From assembly GCA_019635955.1 (NCBI GenBank), contig JAHBYL010000016.1, positions 1 to 59,069 of the forward strand: a stretch of 59,069 nucleotides of DNA, written 5' to 3'. Each line of letters begins with the position of its first letter. The first letter of the stretch is position 1. Below the pieces are notes generated by a model. It saw only the letters and a program-made list of their open reading frames with translations, was not told where the DNA came from and made no database searches. This document shows, piece after piece, positions 17,250 through 25,751 of the stretch. Made by a program: the position numbers and the translations under genes. Source of the DNA: Parvibaculum sp. (lineage in GTDB: Bacteria; Pseudomonadota; Alphaproteobacteria; Parvibaculales; Parvibaculaceae).

Positions 17250-18239
17250 ATGGGACTTCTGGTCGATGGAAAATGGACCGACAAGTGGTACGACACGAAA
17301 TCGACCGGCGGCGCGTTCAAGCGGCAGGAATCCTCGTTCCGGAACTGGGTGACGGCGGATGGCAGCGCGGGGCCGACGGGCGATGCGGGCTTCAAGGCAG
17401 AGGCCGGGCGCTATCATCTCTATGTCTCGCTCGCCTGCCCCTGGGCGCATCGCACGCTGATCTTCCGCAAGCTGAAAGGGCTCGAAGACAAGATTTCACT
17501 CTCGGTCGTCGATCCACTGATGCTGGACGACGGCTGGACGCTGAAAGGTGCGGACGATGCGACGATCCCGGATTTCGTGAACCGCAAGACGCGGCTTTAC
17601 GAGGTCTATCTCGCCGCCGATCCGGATTATACGGGCCGCGTGACCGTGCCGGTGCTGTGGGACAAGCAGCGCAAGACCATCGTGACGAACGAATCCGCCG
17701 AGATCATCCGCATGCTCAATTCGGCCTTCGACGGGATCGACGGCGTGAATGGCGAGCTCGACTTCTATCCGGAAGACTTGCGCGGCGAGATCGACGCCGT
17801 CAATTCAGCGGTCTACGACCATGTGAACAATGGCGTCTACAAGGCGGGCTTCGCGACCGAGCAATCCGTCTATGACAAGGAAGTCGCGGCGTTGTTTTCG
17901 GAACTCGACCGGCTCGAAGCGCGGCTCGGCACGCAGCGCTATCTCGCGGGCGCGCGGCTCACAGAAGCGGACTGGCGGCTCTTCACGACGCTGGTGCGGT
18001 TCGATGCCGTCTATCACGGGCATTTCAAATGCAATATCCGCCGCATCGCGGACTACCCGAACCTCTCGAACTATCTGCGCGAGCTCTATCAGGTGCCGGG
18101 CGTGGCGGAGACGGTGAATTTCGATCACATCAAGCAGCACTACTACGGCAGCCACAAGACGATCAACCCCACGGGCATCGTGCCCGCGGGGCCGGATCAG
18201 GACCTTGCCGCGCCGCATGACAGGGCGCGGTTCGGCTGA
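17250..18239 (+). CDS. S-glutathionyl-hydroquinone reductase (YqjG/GST-Xi family)
   Basis: 329 residues, preceded by AAGGAGGACGGAACG. The N-terminal thioredoxin-fold domain holds the catalytic CPWAHRT with C63; the C-terminal helical domain includes YDHVNNGVYKAGFA and the Tyr-rich end DHIKQHYYGSHKTINPTGIVP, both characteristic. The enzyme reduces glutathionyl-hydroquinones with a second glutathione. Follows wrbA and pirin on the same strand but separated by repeat pair D/E, so it may have its own promoter. Confidence 0.94.
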   Translation: MGLLVDGKWTDKWYDTKSTGGAFKRQESSFRNWVTADGSAGPTGDAGFKAEAGRYHLYVSLACPWAHRTLIFRKLKGLEDKISLSVVDPLMLDDGWTLKGADDATIPDFVNRKTRLYEVYLAADPDYTGRVTVPVLWDKQRKTIVTNESAEIIRMLNSAFDGIDGVNGELDFYPEDLRGEIDAVNSAVYDHVNNGVYKAGFATEQSVYDKEVAALFSELDRLEARLGTQRYLAGARLTEADWRLFTTLVRFDAVYHGHFKCNIRRIADYPNLSNYLRELYQVPGVAETVNFDHIKQHYYGSHKTINPTGIVPAGPDQDLAAPHDRARFG

Positions 18240-18242
18240 GGA

Positions 18243-18524
18243 TCAATCGTCCTCGCGGACCTCGATGATGCCGAAGCCCTGGGCGTGGAGCTTGATGTCG
18301 TATTCGCGGCCGTCCGGACCGACGGCATCGTCCACTTCCCACTGGCCGTTATCGAACTCAATGTCTTTCCAGCTCGTATAGCCGGCATCGCGCAAGGTCT
18401 GCTCGATGCTGGCGCGCTCCTCGTCCGTCGGCTTGCGGTCACCCGCCAGCGCCGCGCCCGACAGGACGGGCATGGTGAGCGCGAGGGCGAGGCCGAGAGA
18501 CGGCAATTTCGATAGCGGCTTCAT
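18243..18524 (-). CDS. Secreted PepSY-domain small protein
   Basis: 93 residues from the ATG at 18524, which has a strong GGAGGTG five bases ahead; an upstream ATG at 18545 lacks one. A signal peptide (KPLSKLPSLGLALALTMPVLSGAALA) is followed by a single PepSY-like unit: ASIEQTLRDAGYTSWKDIEFDNGQWEVDDAV and IEVREDD. PepSY proteins are periplasmic and are often inhibitors or metal-associated; the exact role is unknown. Its stop lies 4 bases from the convergent hydroquinone reductase stop. Confidence 0.8.
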   Translation of the reverse strand: MKPLSKLPSLGLALALTMPVLSGAALAGDRKPTDEERASIEQTLRDAGYTSWKDIEFDNGQWEVDDAVGPDGREYDIKLHAQGFGIIEVREDD

Positions 18525-18593
18525 GAGACACCTCCTTCGATTCATCCGGAAACCAAAAAGGACCTAGGTCGCGCGCCGTTCATGTCCAGCGAA

Positions 18594-18956
18594 TTACTGC
18601 ACCGCGCGGTCCCGCGCTTTGGCCACAATGTCGACGGCGGCTTCGCGGTGCCTGTTCTCGTCGTAGCGCATCTGGCGCGGCAGCGCGAAGTGATAGGCGC
18701 GCAGCGCCTCGTTGCTCTGCCGCATCACGCGATCGAGATCGAGAAAGACGCAGGCCGAATTGCGGCCGCGCGCCTGACCGATGGAGATGCAATGGCGCAC
18801 CGATGTCCGCAGCGCGCGATTCTGCTGGCTGTCGAGCGCGACAAGCGCCTCGCGCTCCGCAGGCAGCGCCTGCCACTCCACCGCATCCTGCGCGCCCGCG
18901 GGGAGCGCGGAAAAGATCATGCCGGCGGCGAGACTGGCGAGAAATACCTTCTTCAT
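18594..18956 (-). CDS. Secreted protein of unknown function
   Basis: 120 residues from ATG 18956, preceded by AAGGAACAGGGA. A signal peptide (MKKVFLASLAAGMIFSALPAGAQ) leads into a polar helical domain with two Cys (CISIGQARGRNSAC), 12 residues apart, possibly disulphide-linked in the periplasm. No family recognised. It is 69 bases upstream of the PepSY gene on the same strand. Confidence 0.75.
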   Translation of the reverse strand: MKKVFLASLAAGMIFSALPAGAQDAVEWQALPAEREALVALDSQQNRALRTSVRHCISIGQARGRNSACVFLDLDRVMRQSNEALRAYHFALPRQMRYDENRHREAAVDIVAKARDRAVQ

Positions 18957-19023
18957 TCCCTGTTCCTTCATTTATCCCCGCTTGCCAAGAGATAGACCGG
19001 AAATGTGGCGAATGAAGGCATGG

Positions 19024-19046
19024 ATGGCCGGGTCAAGCCCGGCCAT
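19024..19046. repeat. Perfect palindromic hairpin ATGGCCGGG-TCAAG-CCCGGCCAT
   Basis: Nine-pair stem with a five-base loop in the gap between the secreted-protein gene and a Nudix gene. Sequences of this type (GGCCGGGCTTGACCCGGCCAT) are scattered widely between genes in alphaproteobacterial genomes; no T-run follows. Confidence 0.7.
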
Positions 19047-19083
19047 GACGGATGGGTGGAAGAATTTTCGATCTCTTTCCCGC

Positions 19084-19569
19084 CTACCAGAGCTCGTCCG
19101 GCGGGAGGCCTTGCACCGCTTCCTCGATGCGCCGCGCGGTGGAGCGGGTCACACCTTCGGGCAGCGCATCGGGCGGGAAGAAGCCGCTTTCGGCGATTTC
19201 CGGCGAGCGGCAGGGCTCATGCGCATAGGCATGATGCGGGACGGCGAAGAGCGCCACATGATCCGACTTGAATTCGCGGAAATTCGCGTAGAGGCCGATG
19301 AGCCGCGCCTCGCCGGTGAGATGGACGCCGACTTCCTCCCGCAATTCGCGGCGGAGCGAGGAAAGCATGGTTTCACCCCGTTCCACCCCGCCGCCCGGCA
19401 GATACCAGCCGCGAATATAAGTGTGGCGCACCAGCAGGACGCGACCCTCGGCATCGAAGACGAGGCCGCGGACGCCGGCCGTGAGCGGGCGCGCGAGGCG
19501 CCAGTAGAGGCGCATGGCGGGCCGGGCGATGTTCCAGATGAAGACGCGAGCGCGGGACATGGACGCCAT
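19084..19569 (-). CDS. Nudix hydrolase
   Basis: 161 residues. The Nudix box spans about 60-82 (GGVERGETMLSSLRRELREEVGV), with the substrate-binding loop HTYIRGWYLPGGG before it. The N-terminal 30 residues are basic and aromatic (IARPAMRLYWRLARP), perhaps membrane-associating. Substrate unknown. A start at the fourth codon (ATG 19560) is possible. Divergent from the flagellin-like gene. Confidence 0.88.
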   Translation of the reverse strand: MASMSRARVFIWNIARPAMRLYWRLARPLTAGVRGLVFDAEGRVLLVRHTYIRGWYLPGGGVERGETMLSSLRRELREEVGVHLTGEARLIGLYANFREFKSDHVALFAVPHHAYAHEPCRSPEIAESGFFPPDALPEGVTRSTARRIEEAVQGLPPDELW

Positions 19570-19694
19570 TCTAGCATGGCGGTTTCCCGCTGCCTTCCCC
19601 CGCCTTTAGATGTCGTCAACCCAATCGGCCTAGTCTCTCCCCCGGTGGCGGCGCCTCGCGCCGCCCGGGCATGGGGCATGGGCAAAACCGGATC

Positions 19695-20486
19695 ATGGGT
19701 CTCTTTTCGCTGTTCAGGCGCAACAAGAAGCTTGAGCCGCCGCCTGCTGAAGCGGCGCCGCCGGTGACGCCGGCCGCCATGCAGCGCGCGCTCCGCGCCA
19801 CGGCGACGAACAAGGGCTCCTACAACGCCGCCGAGCTCGGCGAGCGGATCGCGACCGCGCTTTCGACCATCGAGACCTCGGTCCTCGCGATCGACGCGAT
19901 CGCCGAGCGGCTGCGCGAGGCGGCGGATCTCGCCGCCGATGCCGCGTCGAGCGACGATCTCGGGCGGCGCGCGCTTCTGGCCGGGCGCTACGACGAATTG
20001 CGCGAGGAGATCGACGGCATTGCCCGCTCGGCGACGCATAACCGCGTGAACCTCATTGCGGGACGGCGCGCGGCGGGCAAGCCTGCCTCATTCGACATCG
20101 CCTTCGACGGGGAGGAACGCTCCGGCGTTTCCATCCAGATCCTGAACCTTACCTCGGGCGAAGGCGGGCTTTCCCTCTCGCCGCCGCGCGAAGCATTCGC
20201 CGATGACGGGGAGATCGCCGCCATCCGGGCCGAGATCGACGCGGCGCGCCAGACCGCCGCGCGTGCGAGCGACCGCTTCGCCGATCATGCCGCGCTCATC
20301 TCAGAGCGGCTGTCGCGCCTGAAGGAAATGGCGGGCCCGCGCGAAATCGGCACGCGCCTGCCGACCGGCGCCGACCCGGAAGAAGACGCGCATCCCGCGA
20401 CCGGACCCGCGATGGCGGAAGTCGAGGACAAGCTGCGCATGCTGTCCGAGCGGCTCGGCGAAAGAGACCACCCAAAGAAAGGCTGA
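19695..20486 (+). CDS. Flagellin-core-like protein of unknown function
   Basis: 263 residues from ATG 19695. A basic, Pro-rich head (GLFSLFRRNKKLEPPP) precedes two helical segments that resemble flagellin D1: about 50-122, ending RRALLAGRYDELREEIDGIARSATHNRVNLIAG, and about 172-210, EIAAIRAEIDAARQTAARASDRFADHAALISERL. The first copies the flagellin pattern 'A..Y..L..QID.IA....+NGVNLL'. The hypervariable D2/D3 region is missing and replaced by a short strand-rich linker, and the conserved D0 termini are absent, so it is unlikely to polymerise as filament. No other flagellar gene is near. Family link is by pattern only. Confidence 0.6.
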   Translation: MGLFSLFRRNKKLEPPPAEAAPPVTPAAMQRALRATATNKGSYNAAELGERIATALSTIETSVLAIDAIAERLREAADLAADAASSDDLGRRALLAGRYDELREEIDGIARSATHNRVNLIAGRRAAGKPASFDIAFDGEERSGVSIQILNLTSGEGGLSLSPPREAFADDGEIAAIRAEIDAARQTAARASDRFADHAALISERLSRLKEMAGPREIGTRLPTGADPEEDAHPATGPAMAEVEDKLRMLSERLGERDHPKKG

Positions 20487-20542
20487 TCGGCCGCTCTGCG
20501 CCGTGCTATCAATGGCCACCCCAAACGGAGGAGGCCTGCCCC

Positions 20543-21418
20543 ATGTCGTCACCCGACCGGAAGCTCGAAGCGCGCGGCTCGAATGCCGACCAGATCGAAT
20601 ACTGGAACGGCGATGCAGGCGAGAAATGGGCACGGCACCAGGACCGGCTCGACGCGATGCTCGCTCCCTTTTCCGGCGCCGTGCTTTCGCTTGCATCGGT
20701 GAAACCGGGCGAGCGGATCATGGATATCGGCTGCGGCTGCGGGGCAACGACGTTCGACCTTACTGCCGCGGCGGGGCCATCCGGCCGCGCGCTCGGCGCC
20801 GATATTTCCGCGCCGATGATCGCACGGGCGAAGGAACGCGCCGCCGCGCTTGGCAGCAGCGCCGAGTTCCTGCTTGCCGACGCGGCTTCGCATGATTTCG
20901 CGCCCGGCTCCTTCGACATTCTCGCCTCGCGCTTCGGCATCATGTTCTTCGAGAAGCCGGTGGCGGCCTTCACGCATCTGCGCGGCACGCTGGCGCCGGG
21001 CGGGCGCACGGCTTTTGTATGCTGGCGCGCCTTCAGGGACAATGCCTGGGCGGCGCTGCCGCTGATGGCGGCCATGCCGCATCTGCCGCCGCAGGAACCG
21101 CCGGTGCCGGGCGCGCCGGGCCCCTTCGCTTTCGACGAGGCCGTCCGCTTCCGGGGCGTGCTCACCGAAGCGGGCTTCGGCTCCATCGAGATCGAGCCTT
21201 TCGATGCCGAGCTTACGCTCGGCGCAGGCGCGGAGCCGGTCGAGACGGCGCTTCACCAGTCGCTCGAGATCGGGCCGCTGTCGCGCGCGATGAAGGAACT
21301 GCCGGAAGCCTCGCGCGGCGCGATTTCCGATGCGGTGCGCAAGGTGCTTGAAGCAAATCTGAAAGATGGCGCGGTGCGGCTTCCGGGCGCCGTGTGGCTC
21401 GTTTCCGCGAAGGCGTGA
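20543..21418 (+). CDS. Class I SAM-dependent methyltransferase
   Basis: 291 residues, with GGAGGAGG upstream of the ATG. Motif I ERIMDIGCGCGATT lies at 57-70, ALGADISAPMIARAKERA follows, then LADAASHDF, and FDILASRFGIMFFEKPVAAF at motif IV/V. The N-terminal NADQIEYWNGDAGEKWARHQDRLDAML is characteristic of the UbiE-like/COG2226 group that often acts on small molecules. Substrate unknown. Likely a single-gene unit, between the flagellin-like gene and the response-regulator operon. Confidence 0.87.
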   Translation: MSSPDRKLEARGSNADQIEYWNGDAGEKWARHQDRLDAMLAPFSGAVLSLASVKPGERIMDIGCGCGATTFDLTAAAGPSGRALGADISAPMIARAKERAAALGSSAEFLLADAASHDFAPGSFDILASRFGIMFFEKPVAAFTHLRGTLAPGGRTAFVCWRAFRDNAWAALPLMAAMPHLPPQEPPVPGAPGPFAFDEAVRFRGVLTEAGFGSIEIEPFDAELTLGAGAEPVETALHQSLEIGPLSRAMKELPEASRGAISDAVRKVLEANLKDGAVRLPGAVWLVSAKA

Positions 21419-21584
21419 CGCGGGCCGTTAACCGTCCTTCAACATTCTGCAGGCGGAAGGCATTGTAATTCTTCGCCTGTTGCGCTTCCTCTTTGTTAAG
21501 ACCTCGCCGTTAAGGTTGACGCATACATGCCGTGGTGCGCCGTGGAGGCGCCCGCGCACCTGACGAGTTGGGGACAATCAGGGT

Positions 21585-22082
21585 ATGACGCAGCCGGTAT
21601 TCGAAAAGCTCAGCGTGCTCGTTGTGGATGACAGCGCCTATATGCGCCATCTGCTGATGACGCTGCTTCAGGCGCTCGGCGTCGCCAAAATTCACCTCGC
21701 GATCAATGGCGAGGAAGCCTGGGAACTTCTGAACTCGAAGGAGCCCGATATCGTCATCACCGACGCCGCGATGGTGCCGGGCGACGGCTTCATGTTCGCC
21801 AAGCGCCTGCGGAGCCTGCGCGGCCGCGCGCTCGGCATGATTCCAATCATCATGGTGTCCGGACATACCGATCTCGAATCCGTGGAACGGGCGCGCGACA
21901 TCGGCATTACCGAATTCCTGTCAAAGCCGATTTCCGCCCGCGCGCTCTACGAACGCCTGATCCAGGTGATCGATCGGCCGCGCACCTTCGTGGAGACGCC
22001 GACCTATCGCGGACCGGACCGCCGCCGCCGCGACGCGCCTTTCGACGGCACCGACCGCCGCGGCTCGGTGGCGCTGCTTTGA
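21585..22082 (+). CDS. CheY-like response regulator with basic C-terminal tail
   Basis: 165 residues. A single receiver domain with acidic pair D15/D16, phosphoacceptor D60 (IVITDAAM), the switch S/T in IIMVSGHTD and the K of FLSKPISA. No output domain; a tail RPRTFVETPTYRGPDRRRRDAPF follows, shared with the second receiver downstream. Such stand-alone receivers act in phosphorelays or on the flagellar motor. First gene of a receiver-HPt-receiver unit. Confidence 0.92.
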   Translation: MTQPVFEKLSVLVVDDSAYMRHLLMTLLQALGVAKIHLAINGEEAWELLNSKEPDIVITDAAMVPGDGFMFAKRLRSLRGRALGMIPIIMVSGHTDLESVERARDIGITEFLSKPISARALYERLIQVIDRPRTFVETPTYRGPDRRRRDAPFDGTDRRGSVALL

Positions 22083-22096
22083 GCGAGGGGAAAACC

Positions 22097-22645
22097 ATGT
22101 CCGCATCCGTGACTCATTCGCGCCTTGCCGGGCGAGACGCGCCGATGAACGAGACGCCGCCAGATGTCCGCTTCATCCGCGTGCCCTCCATCGCCGAACG
22201 CAAGCTCGGCACGAGCCAGACGGCGCCGATGCGCCTCGATCCGCGCGTGCTCGACAAGATGCAGACGACGATCCGCAAGCTCGAAACGAAATATGCGGAG
22301 GCGCTGTCGGCACAGGTCTCCATGGTGCAGCTTCTGATCGAGCCCGCCGCGAAGGGCGACATGGAAGCGCGCGAGCGGCTTTATTCGCTCATGCATGACA
22401 TGCGCGGGCTTGCCGGCACATTCGGCTTTCCGGTGGTCGGCCGTTTCGCGAATTCGCTCTGCCTCTATATCGAGAAGGCGCGCGAGAACGACTGGCGCGA
22501 TGCGTCCGTCATCCGCTTCCATGTGGACGCCATTCGCGAAGCGGTGGACAATCCCGGCACCGACCCCGCCATCACCACGGAAACGCTGGCCGCGCTCGAA
22601 CGGCTTATCGCGTCGGACCTCGCCAAGCGGAAAATCGCGGGATGA
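22097..22645 (+). CDS. Histidine phosphotransfer (HPt)-like protein
   Basis: 182 residues from ATG 22097, chosen for GAGGGG upstream; a TTG at 22079 is a poorer choice. The helical region 50-140 carries LYSLMHDMRGLAGTFGFP with H100 in the HPt position (H-x2-R/K-G), so it is read as a phosphotransfer domain. The N-terminal ~50 residues are disordered-looking. It is flanked by two receivers and overlaps the second by four bases, so it probably shuttles phosphate between them. No catalytic ATPase domain is present, so the kinase must be elsewhere. Confidence 0.75.
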   Translation: MSASVTHSRLAGRDAPMNETPPDVRFIRVPSIAERKLGTSQTAPMRLDPRVLDKMQTTIRKLETKYAEALSAQVSMVQLLIEPAAKGDMEARERLYSLMHDMRGLAGTFGFPVVGRFANSLCLYIEKARENDWRDASVIRFHVDAIREAVDNPGTDPAITTETLAALERLIASDLAKRKIAG

Positions 22646-23142
22646 CTGCGGCACCGGCCAAGGCAGACCGGGAACTTTTCCAGCGTCTCAGCATTCTCGT
22701 GGTCGAGGACAGCGCGGAGATGCTGCGCCTGCTGACGGCGCTGCTCGAATCCATGGGTGTGGGGCGCATCATCGTCGCGCATGATGGGGCAAGGGGGCTT
22801 ACCGCCTTTGCCGCAGAGCGGCCGGACATCATCATCACCGATGGTTCCATGACGCCGATGGACGGACTTGAAATGACGCGGCGCATCCGCGCGAGCGGCG
22901 CGGGGGACGATGCGAATCCCGATGTGCCGATCCTGATGATCTCGGGCCATGCCGGACGCGAAAACGTCACACATGCACGCGACCAGGGCGTGACGGACTA
23001 TCTGCTGAAGCCGCTTTCGGCCGAAATGCTCTATGAGGCGATCGTGGCGGCCATTACACGGCCGATCCATTTCGTCGAGACGCCGGACTATCGCGGGCCT
23101 TCGCCCCGCCGCCGGCTGGAGGCGCGCGGAACCGGCGAATAG
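22642..23142 (+). CDS. CheY-like response regulator, second of the unit
   Basis: 166 residues; ATGA overlap with the HPt gene. Receiver with E22/D23, phosphoacceptor D67 (IIITDGSM), ILMISGHAG and K in YLLKPLSA. The tail RPIHFVETPDYRGPSPRRR copies that of the first receiver (FVETPxYRGPxxRR), so the two appear to be paralogues after duplication. Output unknown; the conserved tail may be a docking segment. Confidence 0.92.
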   Translation: MTAAPAKADRELFQRLSILVVEDSAEMLRLLTALLESMGVGRIIVAHDGARGLTAFAAERPDIIITDGSMTPMDGLEMTRRIRASGAGDDANPDVPILMISGHAGRENVTHARDQGVTDYLLKPLSAEMLYEAIVAAITRPIHFVETPDYRGPSPRRRLEARGTGE

Positions 23143-23214
23143 GCGCCGGACCGACTCCCCTTTCTTCCCGAGTCACGGCACACTCCCGCCACCGGCCAAG
23201 CCCCCGGGGGAACC

Positions 23215-23676
23215 ATGCTGCAACGACTTGCCACCTCGCTCCGCTTCCGCTTCGTCGCCCGCCAGTCCGAAATCGAACGGCAGGCGGGGGCCATTCCCTA
23301 TGCGGTGATCGACGGGCAGGTGGCGGTGCTGCTGGTGACATCGCGGCGGAGCGGGCGCTGGATCTTCCCCAAGGGCGGGCTGATGGAGGGCCTGACGCCG
23401 CATGAGGCCGCAGCGCGCGAGGCGCTGGAGGAAGCGGGCGTGGAAGGCGAGGTGCGCGACATGCCGCTCGGCGCCTGGCGCACCATCAAGCGGCGCGGCG
23501 TGCGCGTGACGCCGATCGAGGTCGACATGTATCCGCTGCTGGTGACGCATCAGCACGAGGCATGGGAAGAGCAGGCGCAGCGGCGGCGGCACTGGGCGGG
23601 CCTGCGCGAGGCGCAGCAGCTTCTCTCCGACCCCCATCTCGCGGACCTTGCGATGATGCTCAAGGAATTCCGCTGA
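23215..23676 (+). CDS. Nudix hydrolase, diadenosine/diphosphoinositol polyphosphate (DIPP)-like
   Basis: 153 residues. AGAIPYAV near 24-31, WIFPKGGLMEGLTPHEAAAREALEEAGVEG (49-78) with the Nudix box, and a C-terminal basic helix. The FPKGG entry and short length match the MutT/DIPP group that cleaves diadenosine polyphosphates or similar. Convergent with the phosphate permease, 6 bases apart at the stops. Confidence 0.88.
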   Translation: MLQRLATSLRFRFVARQSEIERQAGAIPYAVIDGQVAVLLVTSRRSGRWIFPKGGLMEGLTPHEAAAREALEEAGVEGEVRDMPLGAWRTIKRRGVRVTPIEVDMYPLLVTHQHEAWEEQAQRRRHWAGLREAQQLLSDPHLADLAMMLKEFR

Positions 23677-23682
23677 GGCGGA

Positions 23683-25191
23683 TCAGAAGTCCGAGACGAA
23701 TTTCATCAGCCAGTAGAAGAAGCCGGCGAGAAGGCCGGCGGCAGGCACCGTCACCACCCAGGCGGCGGCGATGGTGACGACATGGCGGCGGCGGACGAGG
23801 CGGCGCTTCTCGCGCTTCACCTGCTTGCGGATCGCCTCTTCGGGCGACTTCGAGAGCGAGGACGGCTCGCTGGCCTTCGGCTTCGGCGCCTTCTGGCCAT
23901 CCGCGCTCAGGCCGAGATTGGCCAGCTGCTCGCGCAGGAAGCCGACGCCGAAAATGCCGCCGATGGCGATATGCGTGGAGGAGACGGGCAGACCGAAAGC
24001 CGAGGCGATGAGCACGGTGATGGCGGCGGCGAGCGCGACGCAATACGCGCGGGGCGCATCCATCTTGGTGATCTTGGCGCCGACGGTGCGGATGAGGCGC
24101 GGGCCGAACAGCGCCAGGCCGAGCGAAATGCCCATGGCACCGATCAGCAGCACCCAGAGCGGCAGCGCCACCCGGTCGGACGCGGCATGGCCGGTTTCGG
24201 CGGCGGAGACAATGGCGGCGAGCGGGCCCACGGCATTCGCGACGTCATTCGCGCCATGCGCGAAGGAGAGAAGCGCGGCCGCGAAGATGAGCGGGATGGT
24301 GAAGAGCGAGGCCACATGCTTGCGGCGGTTTTCGAGCTGCGGTGTGCGGCGGCGGATCAGCGGGCGCGTGCCCAGCGTGCCGATGACGAAGGCCGCGATG
24401 CCGAGCAGCCAGACGGTGCCCATGGAGGGCTTCCAGATTTTCGACAGGCCCTTCAGCGACAGATACATGGCGAAGACGCCCGCCATGAGACCGATCATCA
24501 CCGGCACCCAAGTGCGGGCCGCAGCGAGGCGATCCTCGCGGAAAAGGACGCGCCACTTGATGAAGCCGAGCAGTGCCGCCGCGATGATGCCGCCCATGAC
24601 GGGCGAAATGACCCAGCTTGCGGCGATGGCGCCCATCGTGCCCCAGTTGACGATGCCGAAGCCCGCCGCCGCGATGCCTGCGCCGAGCACGCCGCCGACG
24701 ATCGAATGCGTGGTCGAGACGGGGGCGTTGAGGAAGGTCGCGAGGTGAATCCAGATCGCTGCGGCGAGGAAGGAGGCCATCATCAGCATGACGAAATCGC
24801 GCACGGCGAAATCGGCTTCCGGGACGACGATGTTGCGCGAGATGGTGTTCACCACGTCGCCGCCTGCGAGAATGGCGCCTGCCGCCTCGCAGATCGCGGC
24901 AATGACGAGCGCGGCGCCGAGCGGCAGGGCGCGGCTGCCGACCGCGGGGCCCATATTGTTCGCGACGTCGTTCGCGCCGATGTTCAGCGCCATGTAGCCG
25001 GCGATGACGCCGCCCGCGATGACGAAAAGGCTCAAGGGGCCGGCGGGCGCGATGCCCATCATGAAAAGGAAGATCGCAAGGAGGAAGAGAATCGCAAGGC
25101 CTGGCGCCGCGATGGAGCGCGACAGGGCCTGCGTCGCCTCTTCGAGGCTTTCGACCTTCTTCAGATCCTTGTCGAGCGCGCTTTTCGCCAC
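23683..25191 (-). CDS. pit: PiT-family inorganic phosphate permease
   Basis: 502 residues, GTG start with GGGGAGGG five bases ahead. Both PiT signatures occur as an internal duplication: ALNIGANDVANNMGPAVGS near 70 and LSFAHGANDVANAVGPLAAI near 310, each followed by a GVPVSTTH-like motif (NAPVSTTHSIVG, GLPVSSTHIAIG). About ten to twelve membrane helices are visible, with a central hydrophilic loop and a Lys/Ser-rich C-terminal loop before a last hydrophobic segment. It imports phosphate with a cation. Single gene with its own promoter in 25192-25301. Confidence 0.94.
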   Translation of the reverse strand: MAKSALDKDLKKVESLEEATQALSRSIAAPGLAILFLLAIFLFMMGIAPAGPLSLFVIAGGVIAGYMALNIGANDVANNMGPAVGSRALPLGAALVIAAICEAAGAILAGGDVVNTISRNIVVPEADFAVRDFVMLMMASFLAAAIWIHLATFLNAPVSTTHSIVGGVLGAGIAAAGFGIVNWGTMGAIAASWVISPVMGGIIAAALLGFIKWRVLFREDRLAAARTWVPVMIGLMAGVFAMYLSLKGLSKIWKPSMGTVWLLGIAAFVIGTLGTRPLIRRRTPQLENRRKHVASLFTIPLIFAAALLSFAHGANDVANAVGPLAAIVSAAETGHAASDRVALPLWVLLIGAMGISLGLALFGPRLIRTVGAKITKMDAPRAYCVALAAAITVLIASAFGLPVSSTHIAIGGIFGVGFLREQLANLGLSADGQKAPKPKASEPSSLSKSPEEAIRKQVKREKRRLVRRRHVVTIAAAWVVTVPAAGLLAGFFYWLMKFVSDF

Positions 25192-25301
25192 TGGCCCTCC
25201 CCGCCGGCGGCTGTCCAGACCGTTCCGCCGGGAGGAGCCTTTATCATTTCGGGCGGCCTCCGCCTACCCGGTGTGACATTTTTTTGACGGTTCGATGACA
25301 G

Positions 25302-25688
25302 TCACACGCTGCGGAAAGCGAGGTAGCCGCCAAGCGCCGCCGTGGCCGTCAGGAAGGCGCCCCAGGCCATGTCCACCGCCGCCATGCGCCAGGGCCAGCC
25401 CTTGAGGGTGGCGAGGTTGGTCATGTCATAGGTTCCATAGGCGAGCAGGCCGAGCAGCGCGCCGCGCAGGACCGCGCCTTTCCAGCTCTCGGCGGGCATG
25501 ACGGCGAAGAAGACCACGCCCGCAATATAAAAGAGATAGAAGACCGCCGCCGCGCCGAAATCCGGCGCATCGCGCATCAGGTGGCCGATCGAGCGGGCGT
25601 AGAATTCCTTGGCCGCATAGGCGAGCCACACATAGTCGAGGCCGAGAAACACGATGGCGGTGGCCACATAGGCGATTGCGTAGCTCAT
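25302..25688 (-). CDS. DUF2177 family membrane protein
   Basis: 128 residues with four hydrophobic helices. FLGLDYVWLAY near the first helix and GLLAYGTYDMTNLATLKGW in the third region are DUF2177 hallmarks. Function unknown. It is transcribed toward the phosphate permease gene and could be co-oriented but is separated by 110 bases. Confidence 0.85.
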   Translation of the reverse strand: MSYAIAYVATAIVFLGLDYVWLAYAAKEFYARSIGHLMRDAPDFGAAAVFYLFYIAGVVFFAVMPAESWKGAVLRGALLGLLAYGTYDMTNLATLKGWPWRMAAVDMAWGAFLTATAALGGYLAFRSV

Positions 25689-25751
25689 CGGACTTTCCTC
25701 CGGAGGCGGTTTCCCTCCCTTACGGCCGGGGGCGGCTTCCGGATCAGTCCC

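Noticed and set aside
15507-17450. A 647-codon minus-strand frame across wrbA, pirin and repeats
   Set aside because: It runs antisense to two clearly identified genes and through palindromic repeats, with Arg/His-rich low-complexity product.
21428-21442. TTAA-N7-TCAA before the response-regulator operon, and similar near-CtrA sites at 45813 and 54980
   Set aside because: Each has one mismatch from TTAA-N7-TTAA. A rough estimate at this base composition gives about three such matches per window by chance, so they are not evidence of CtrA control.
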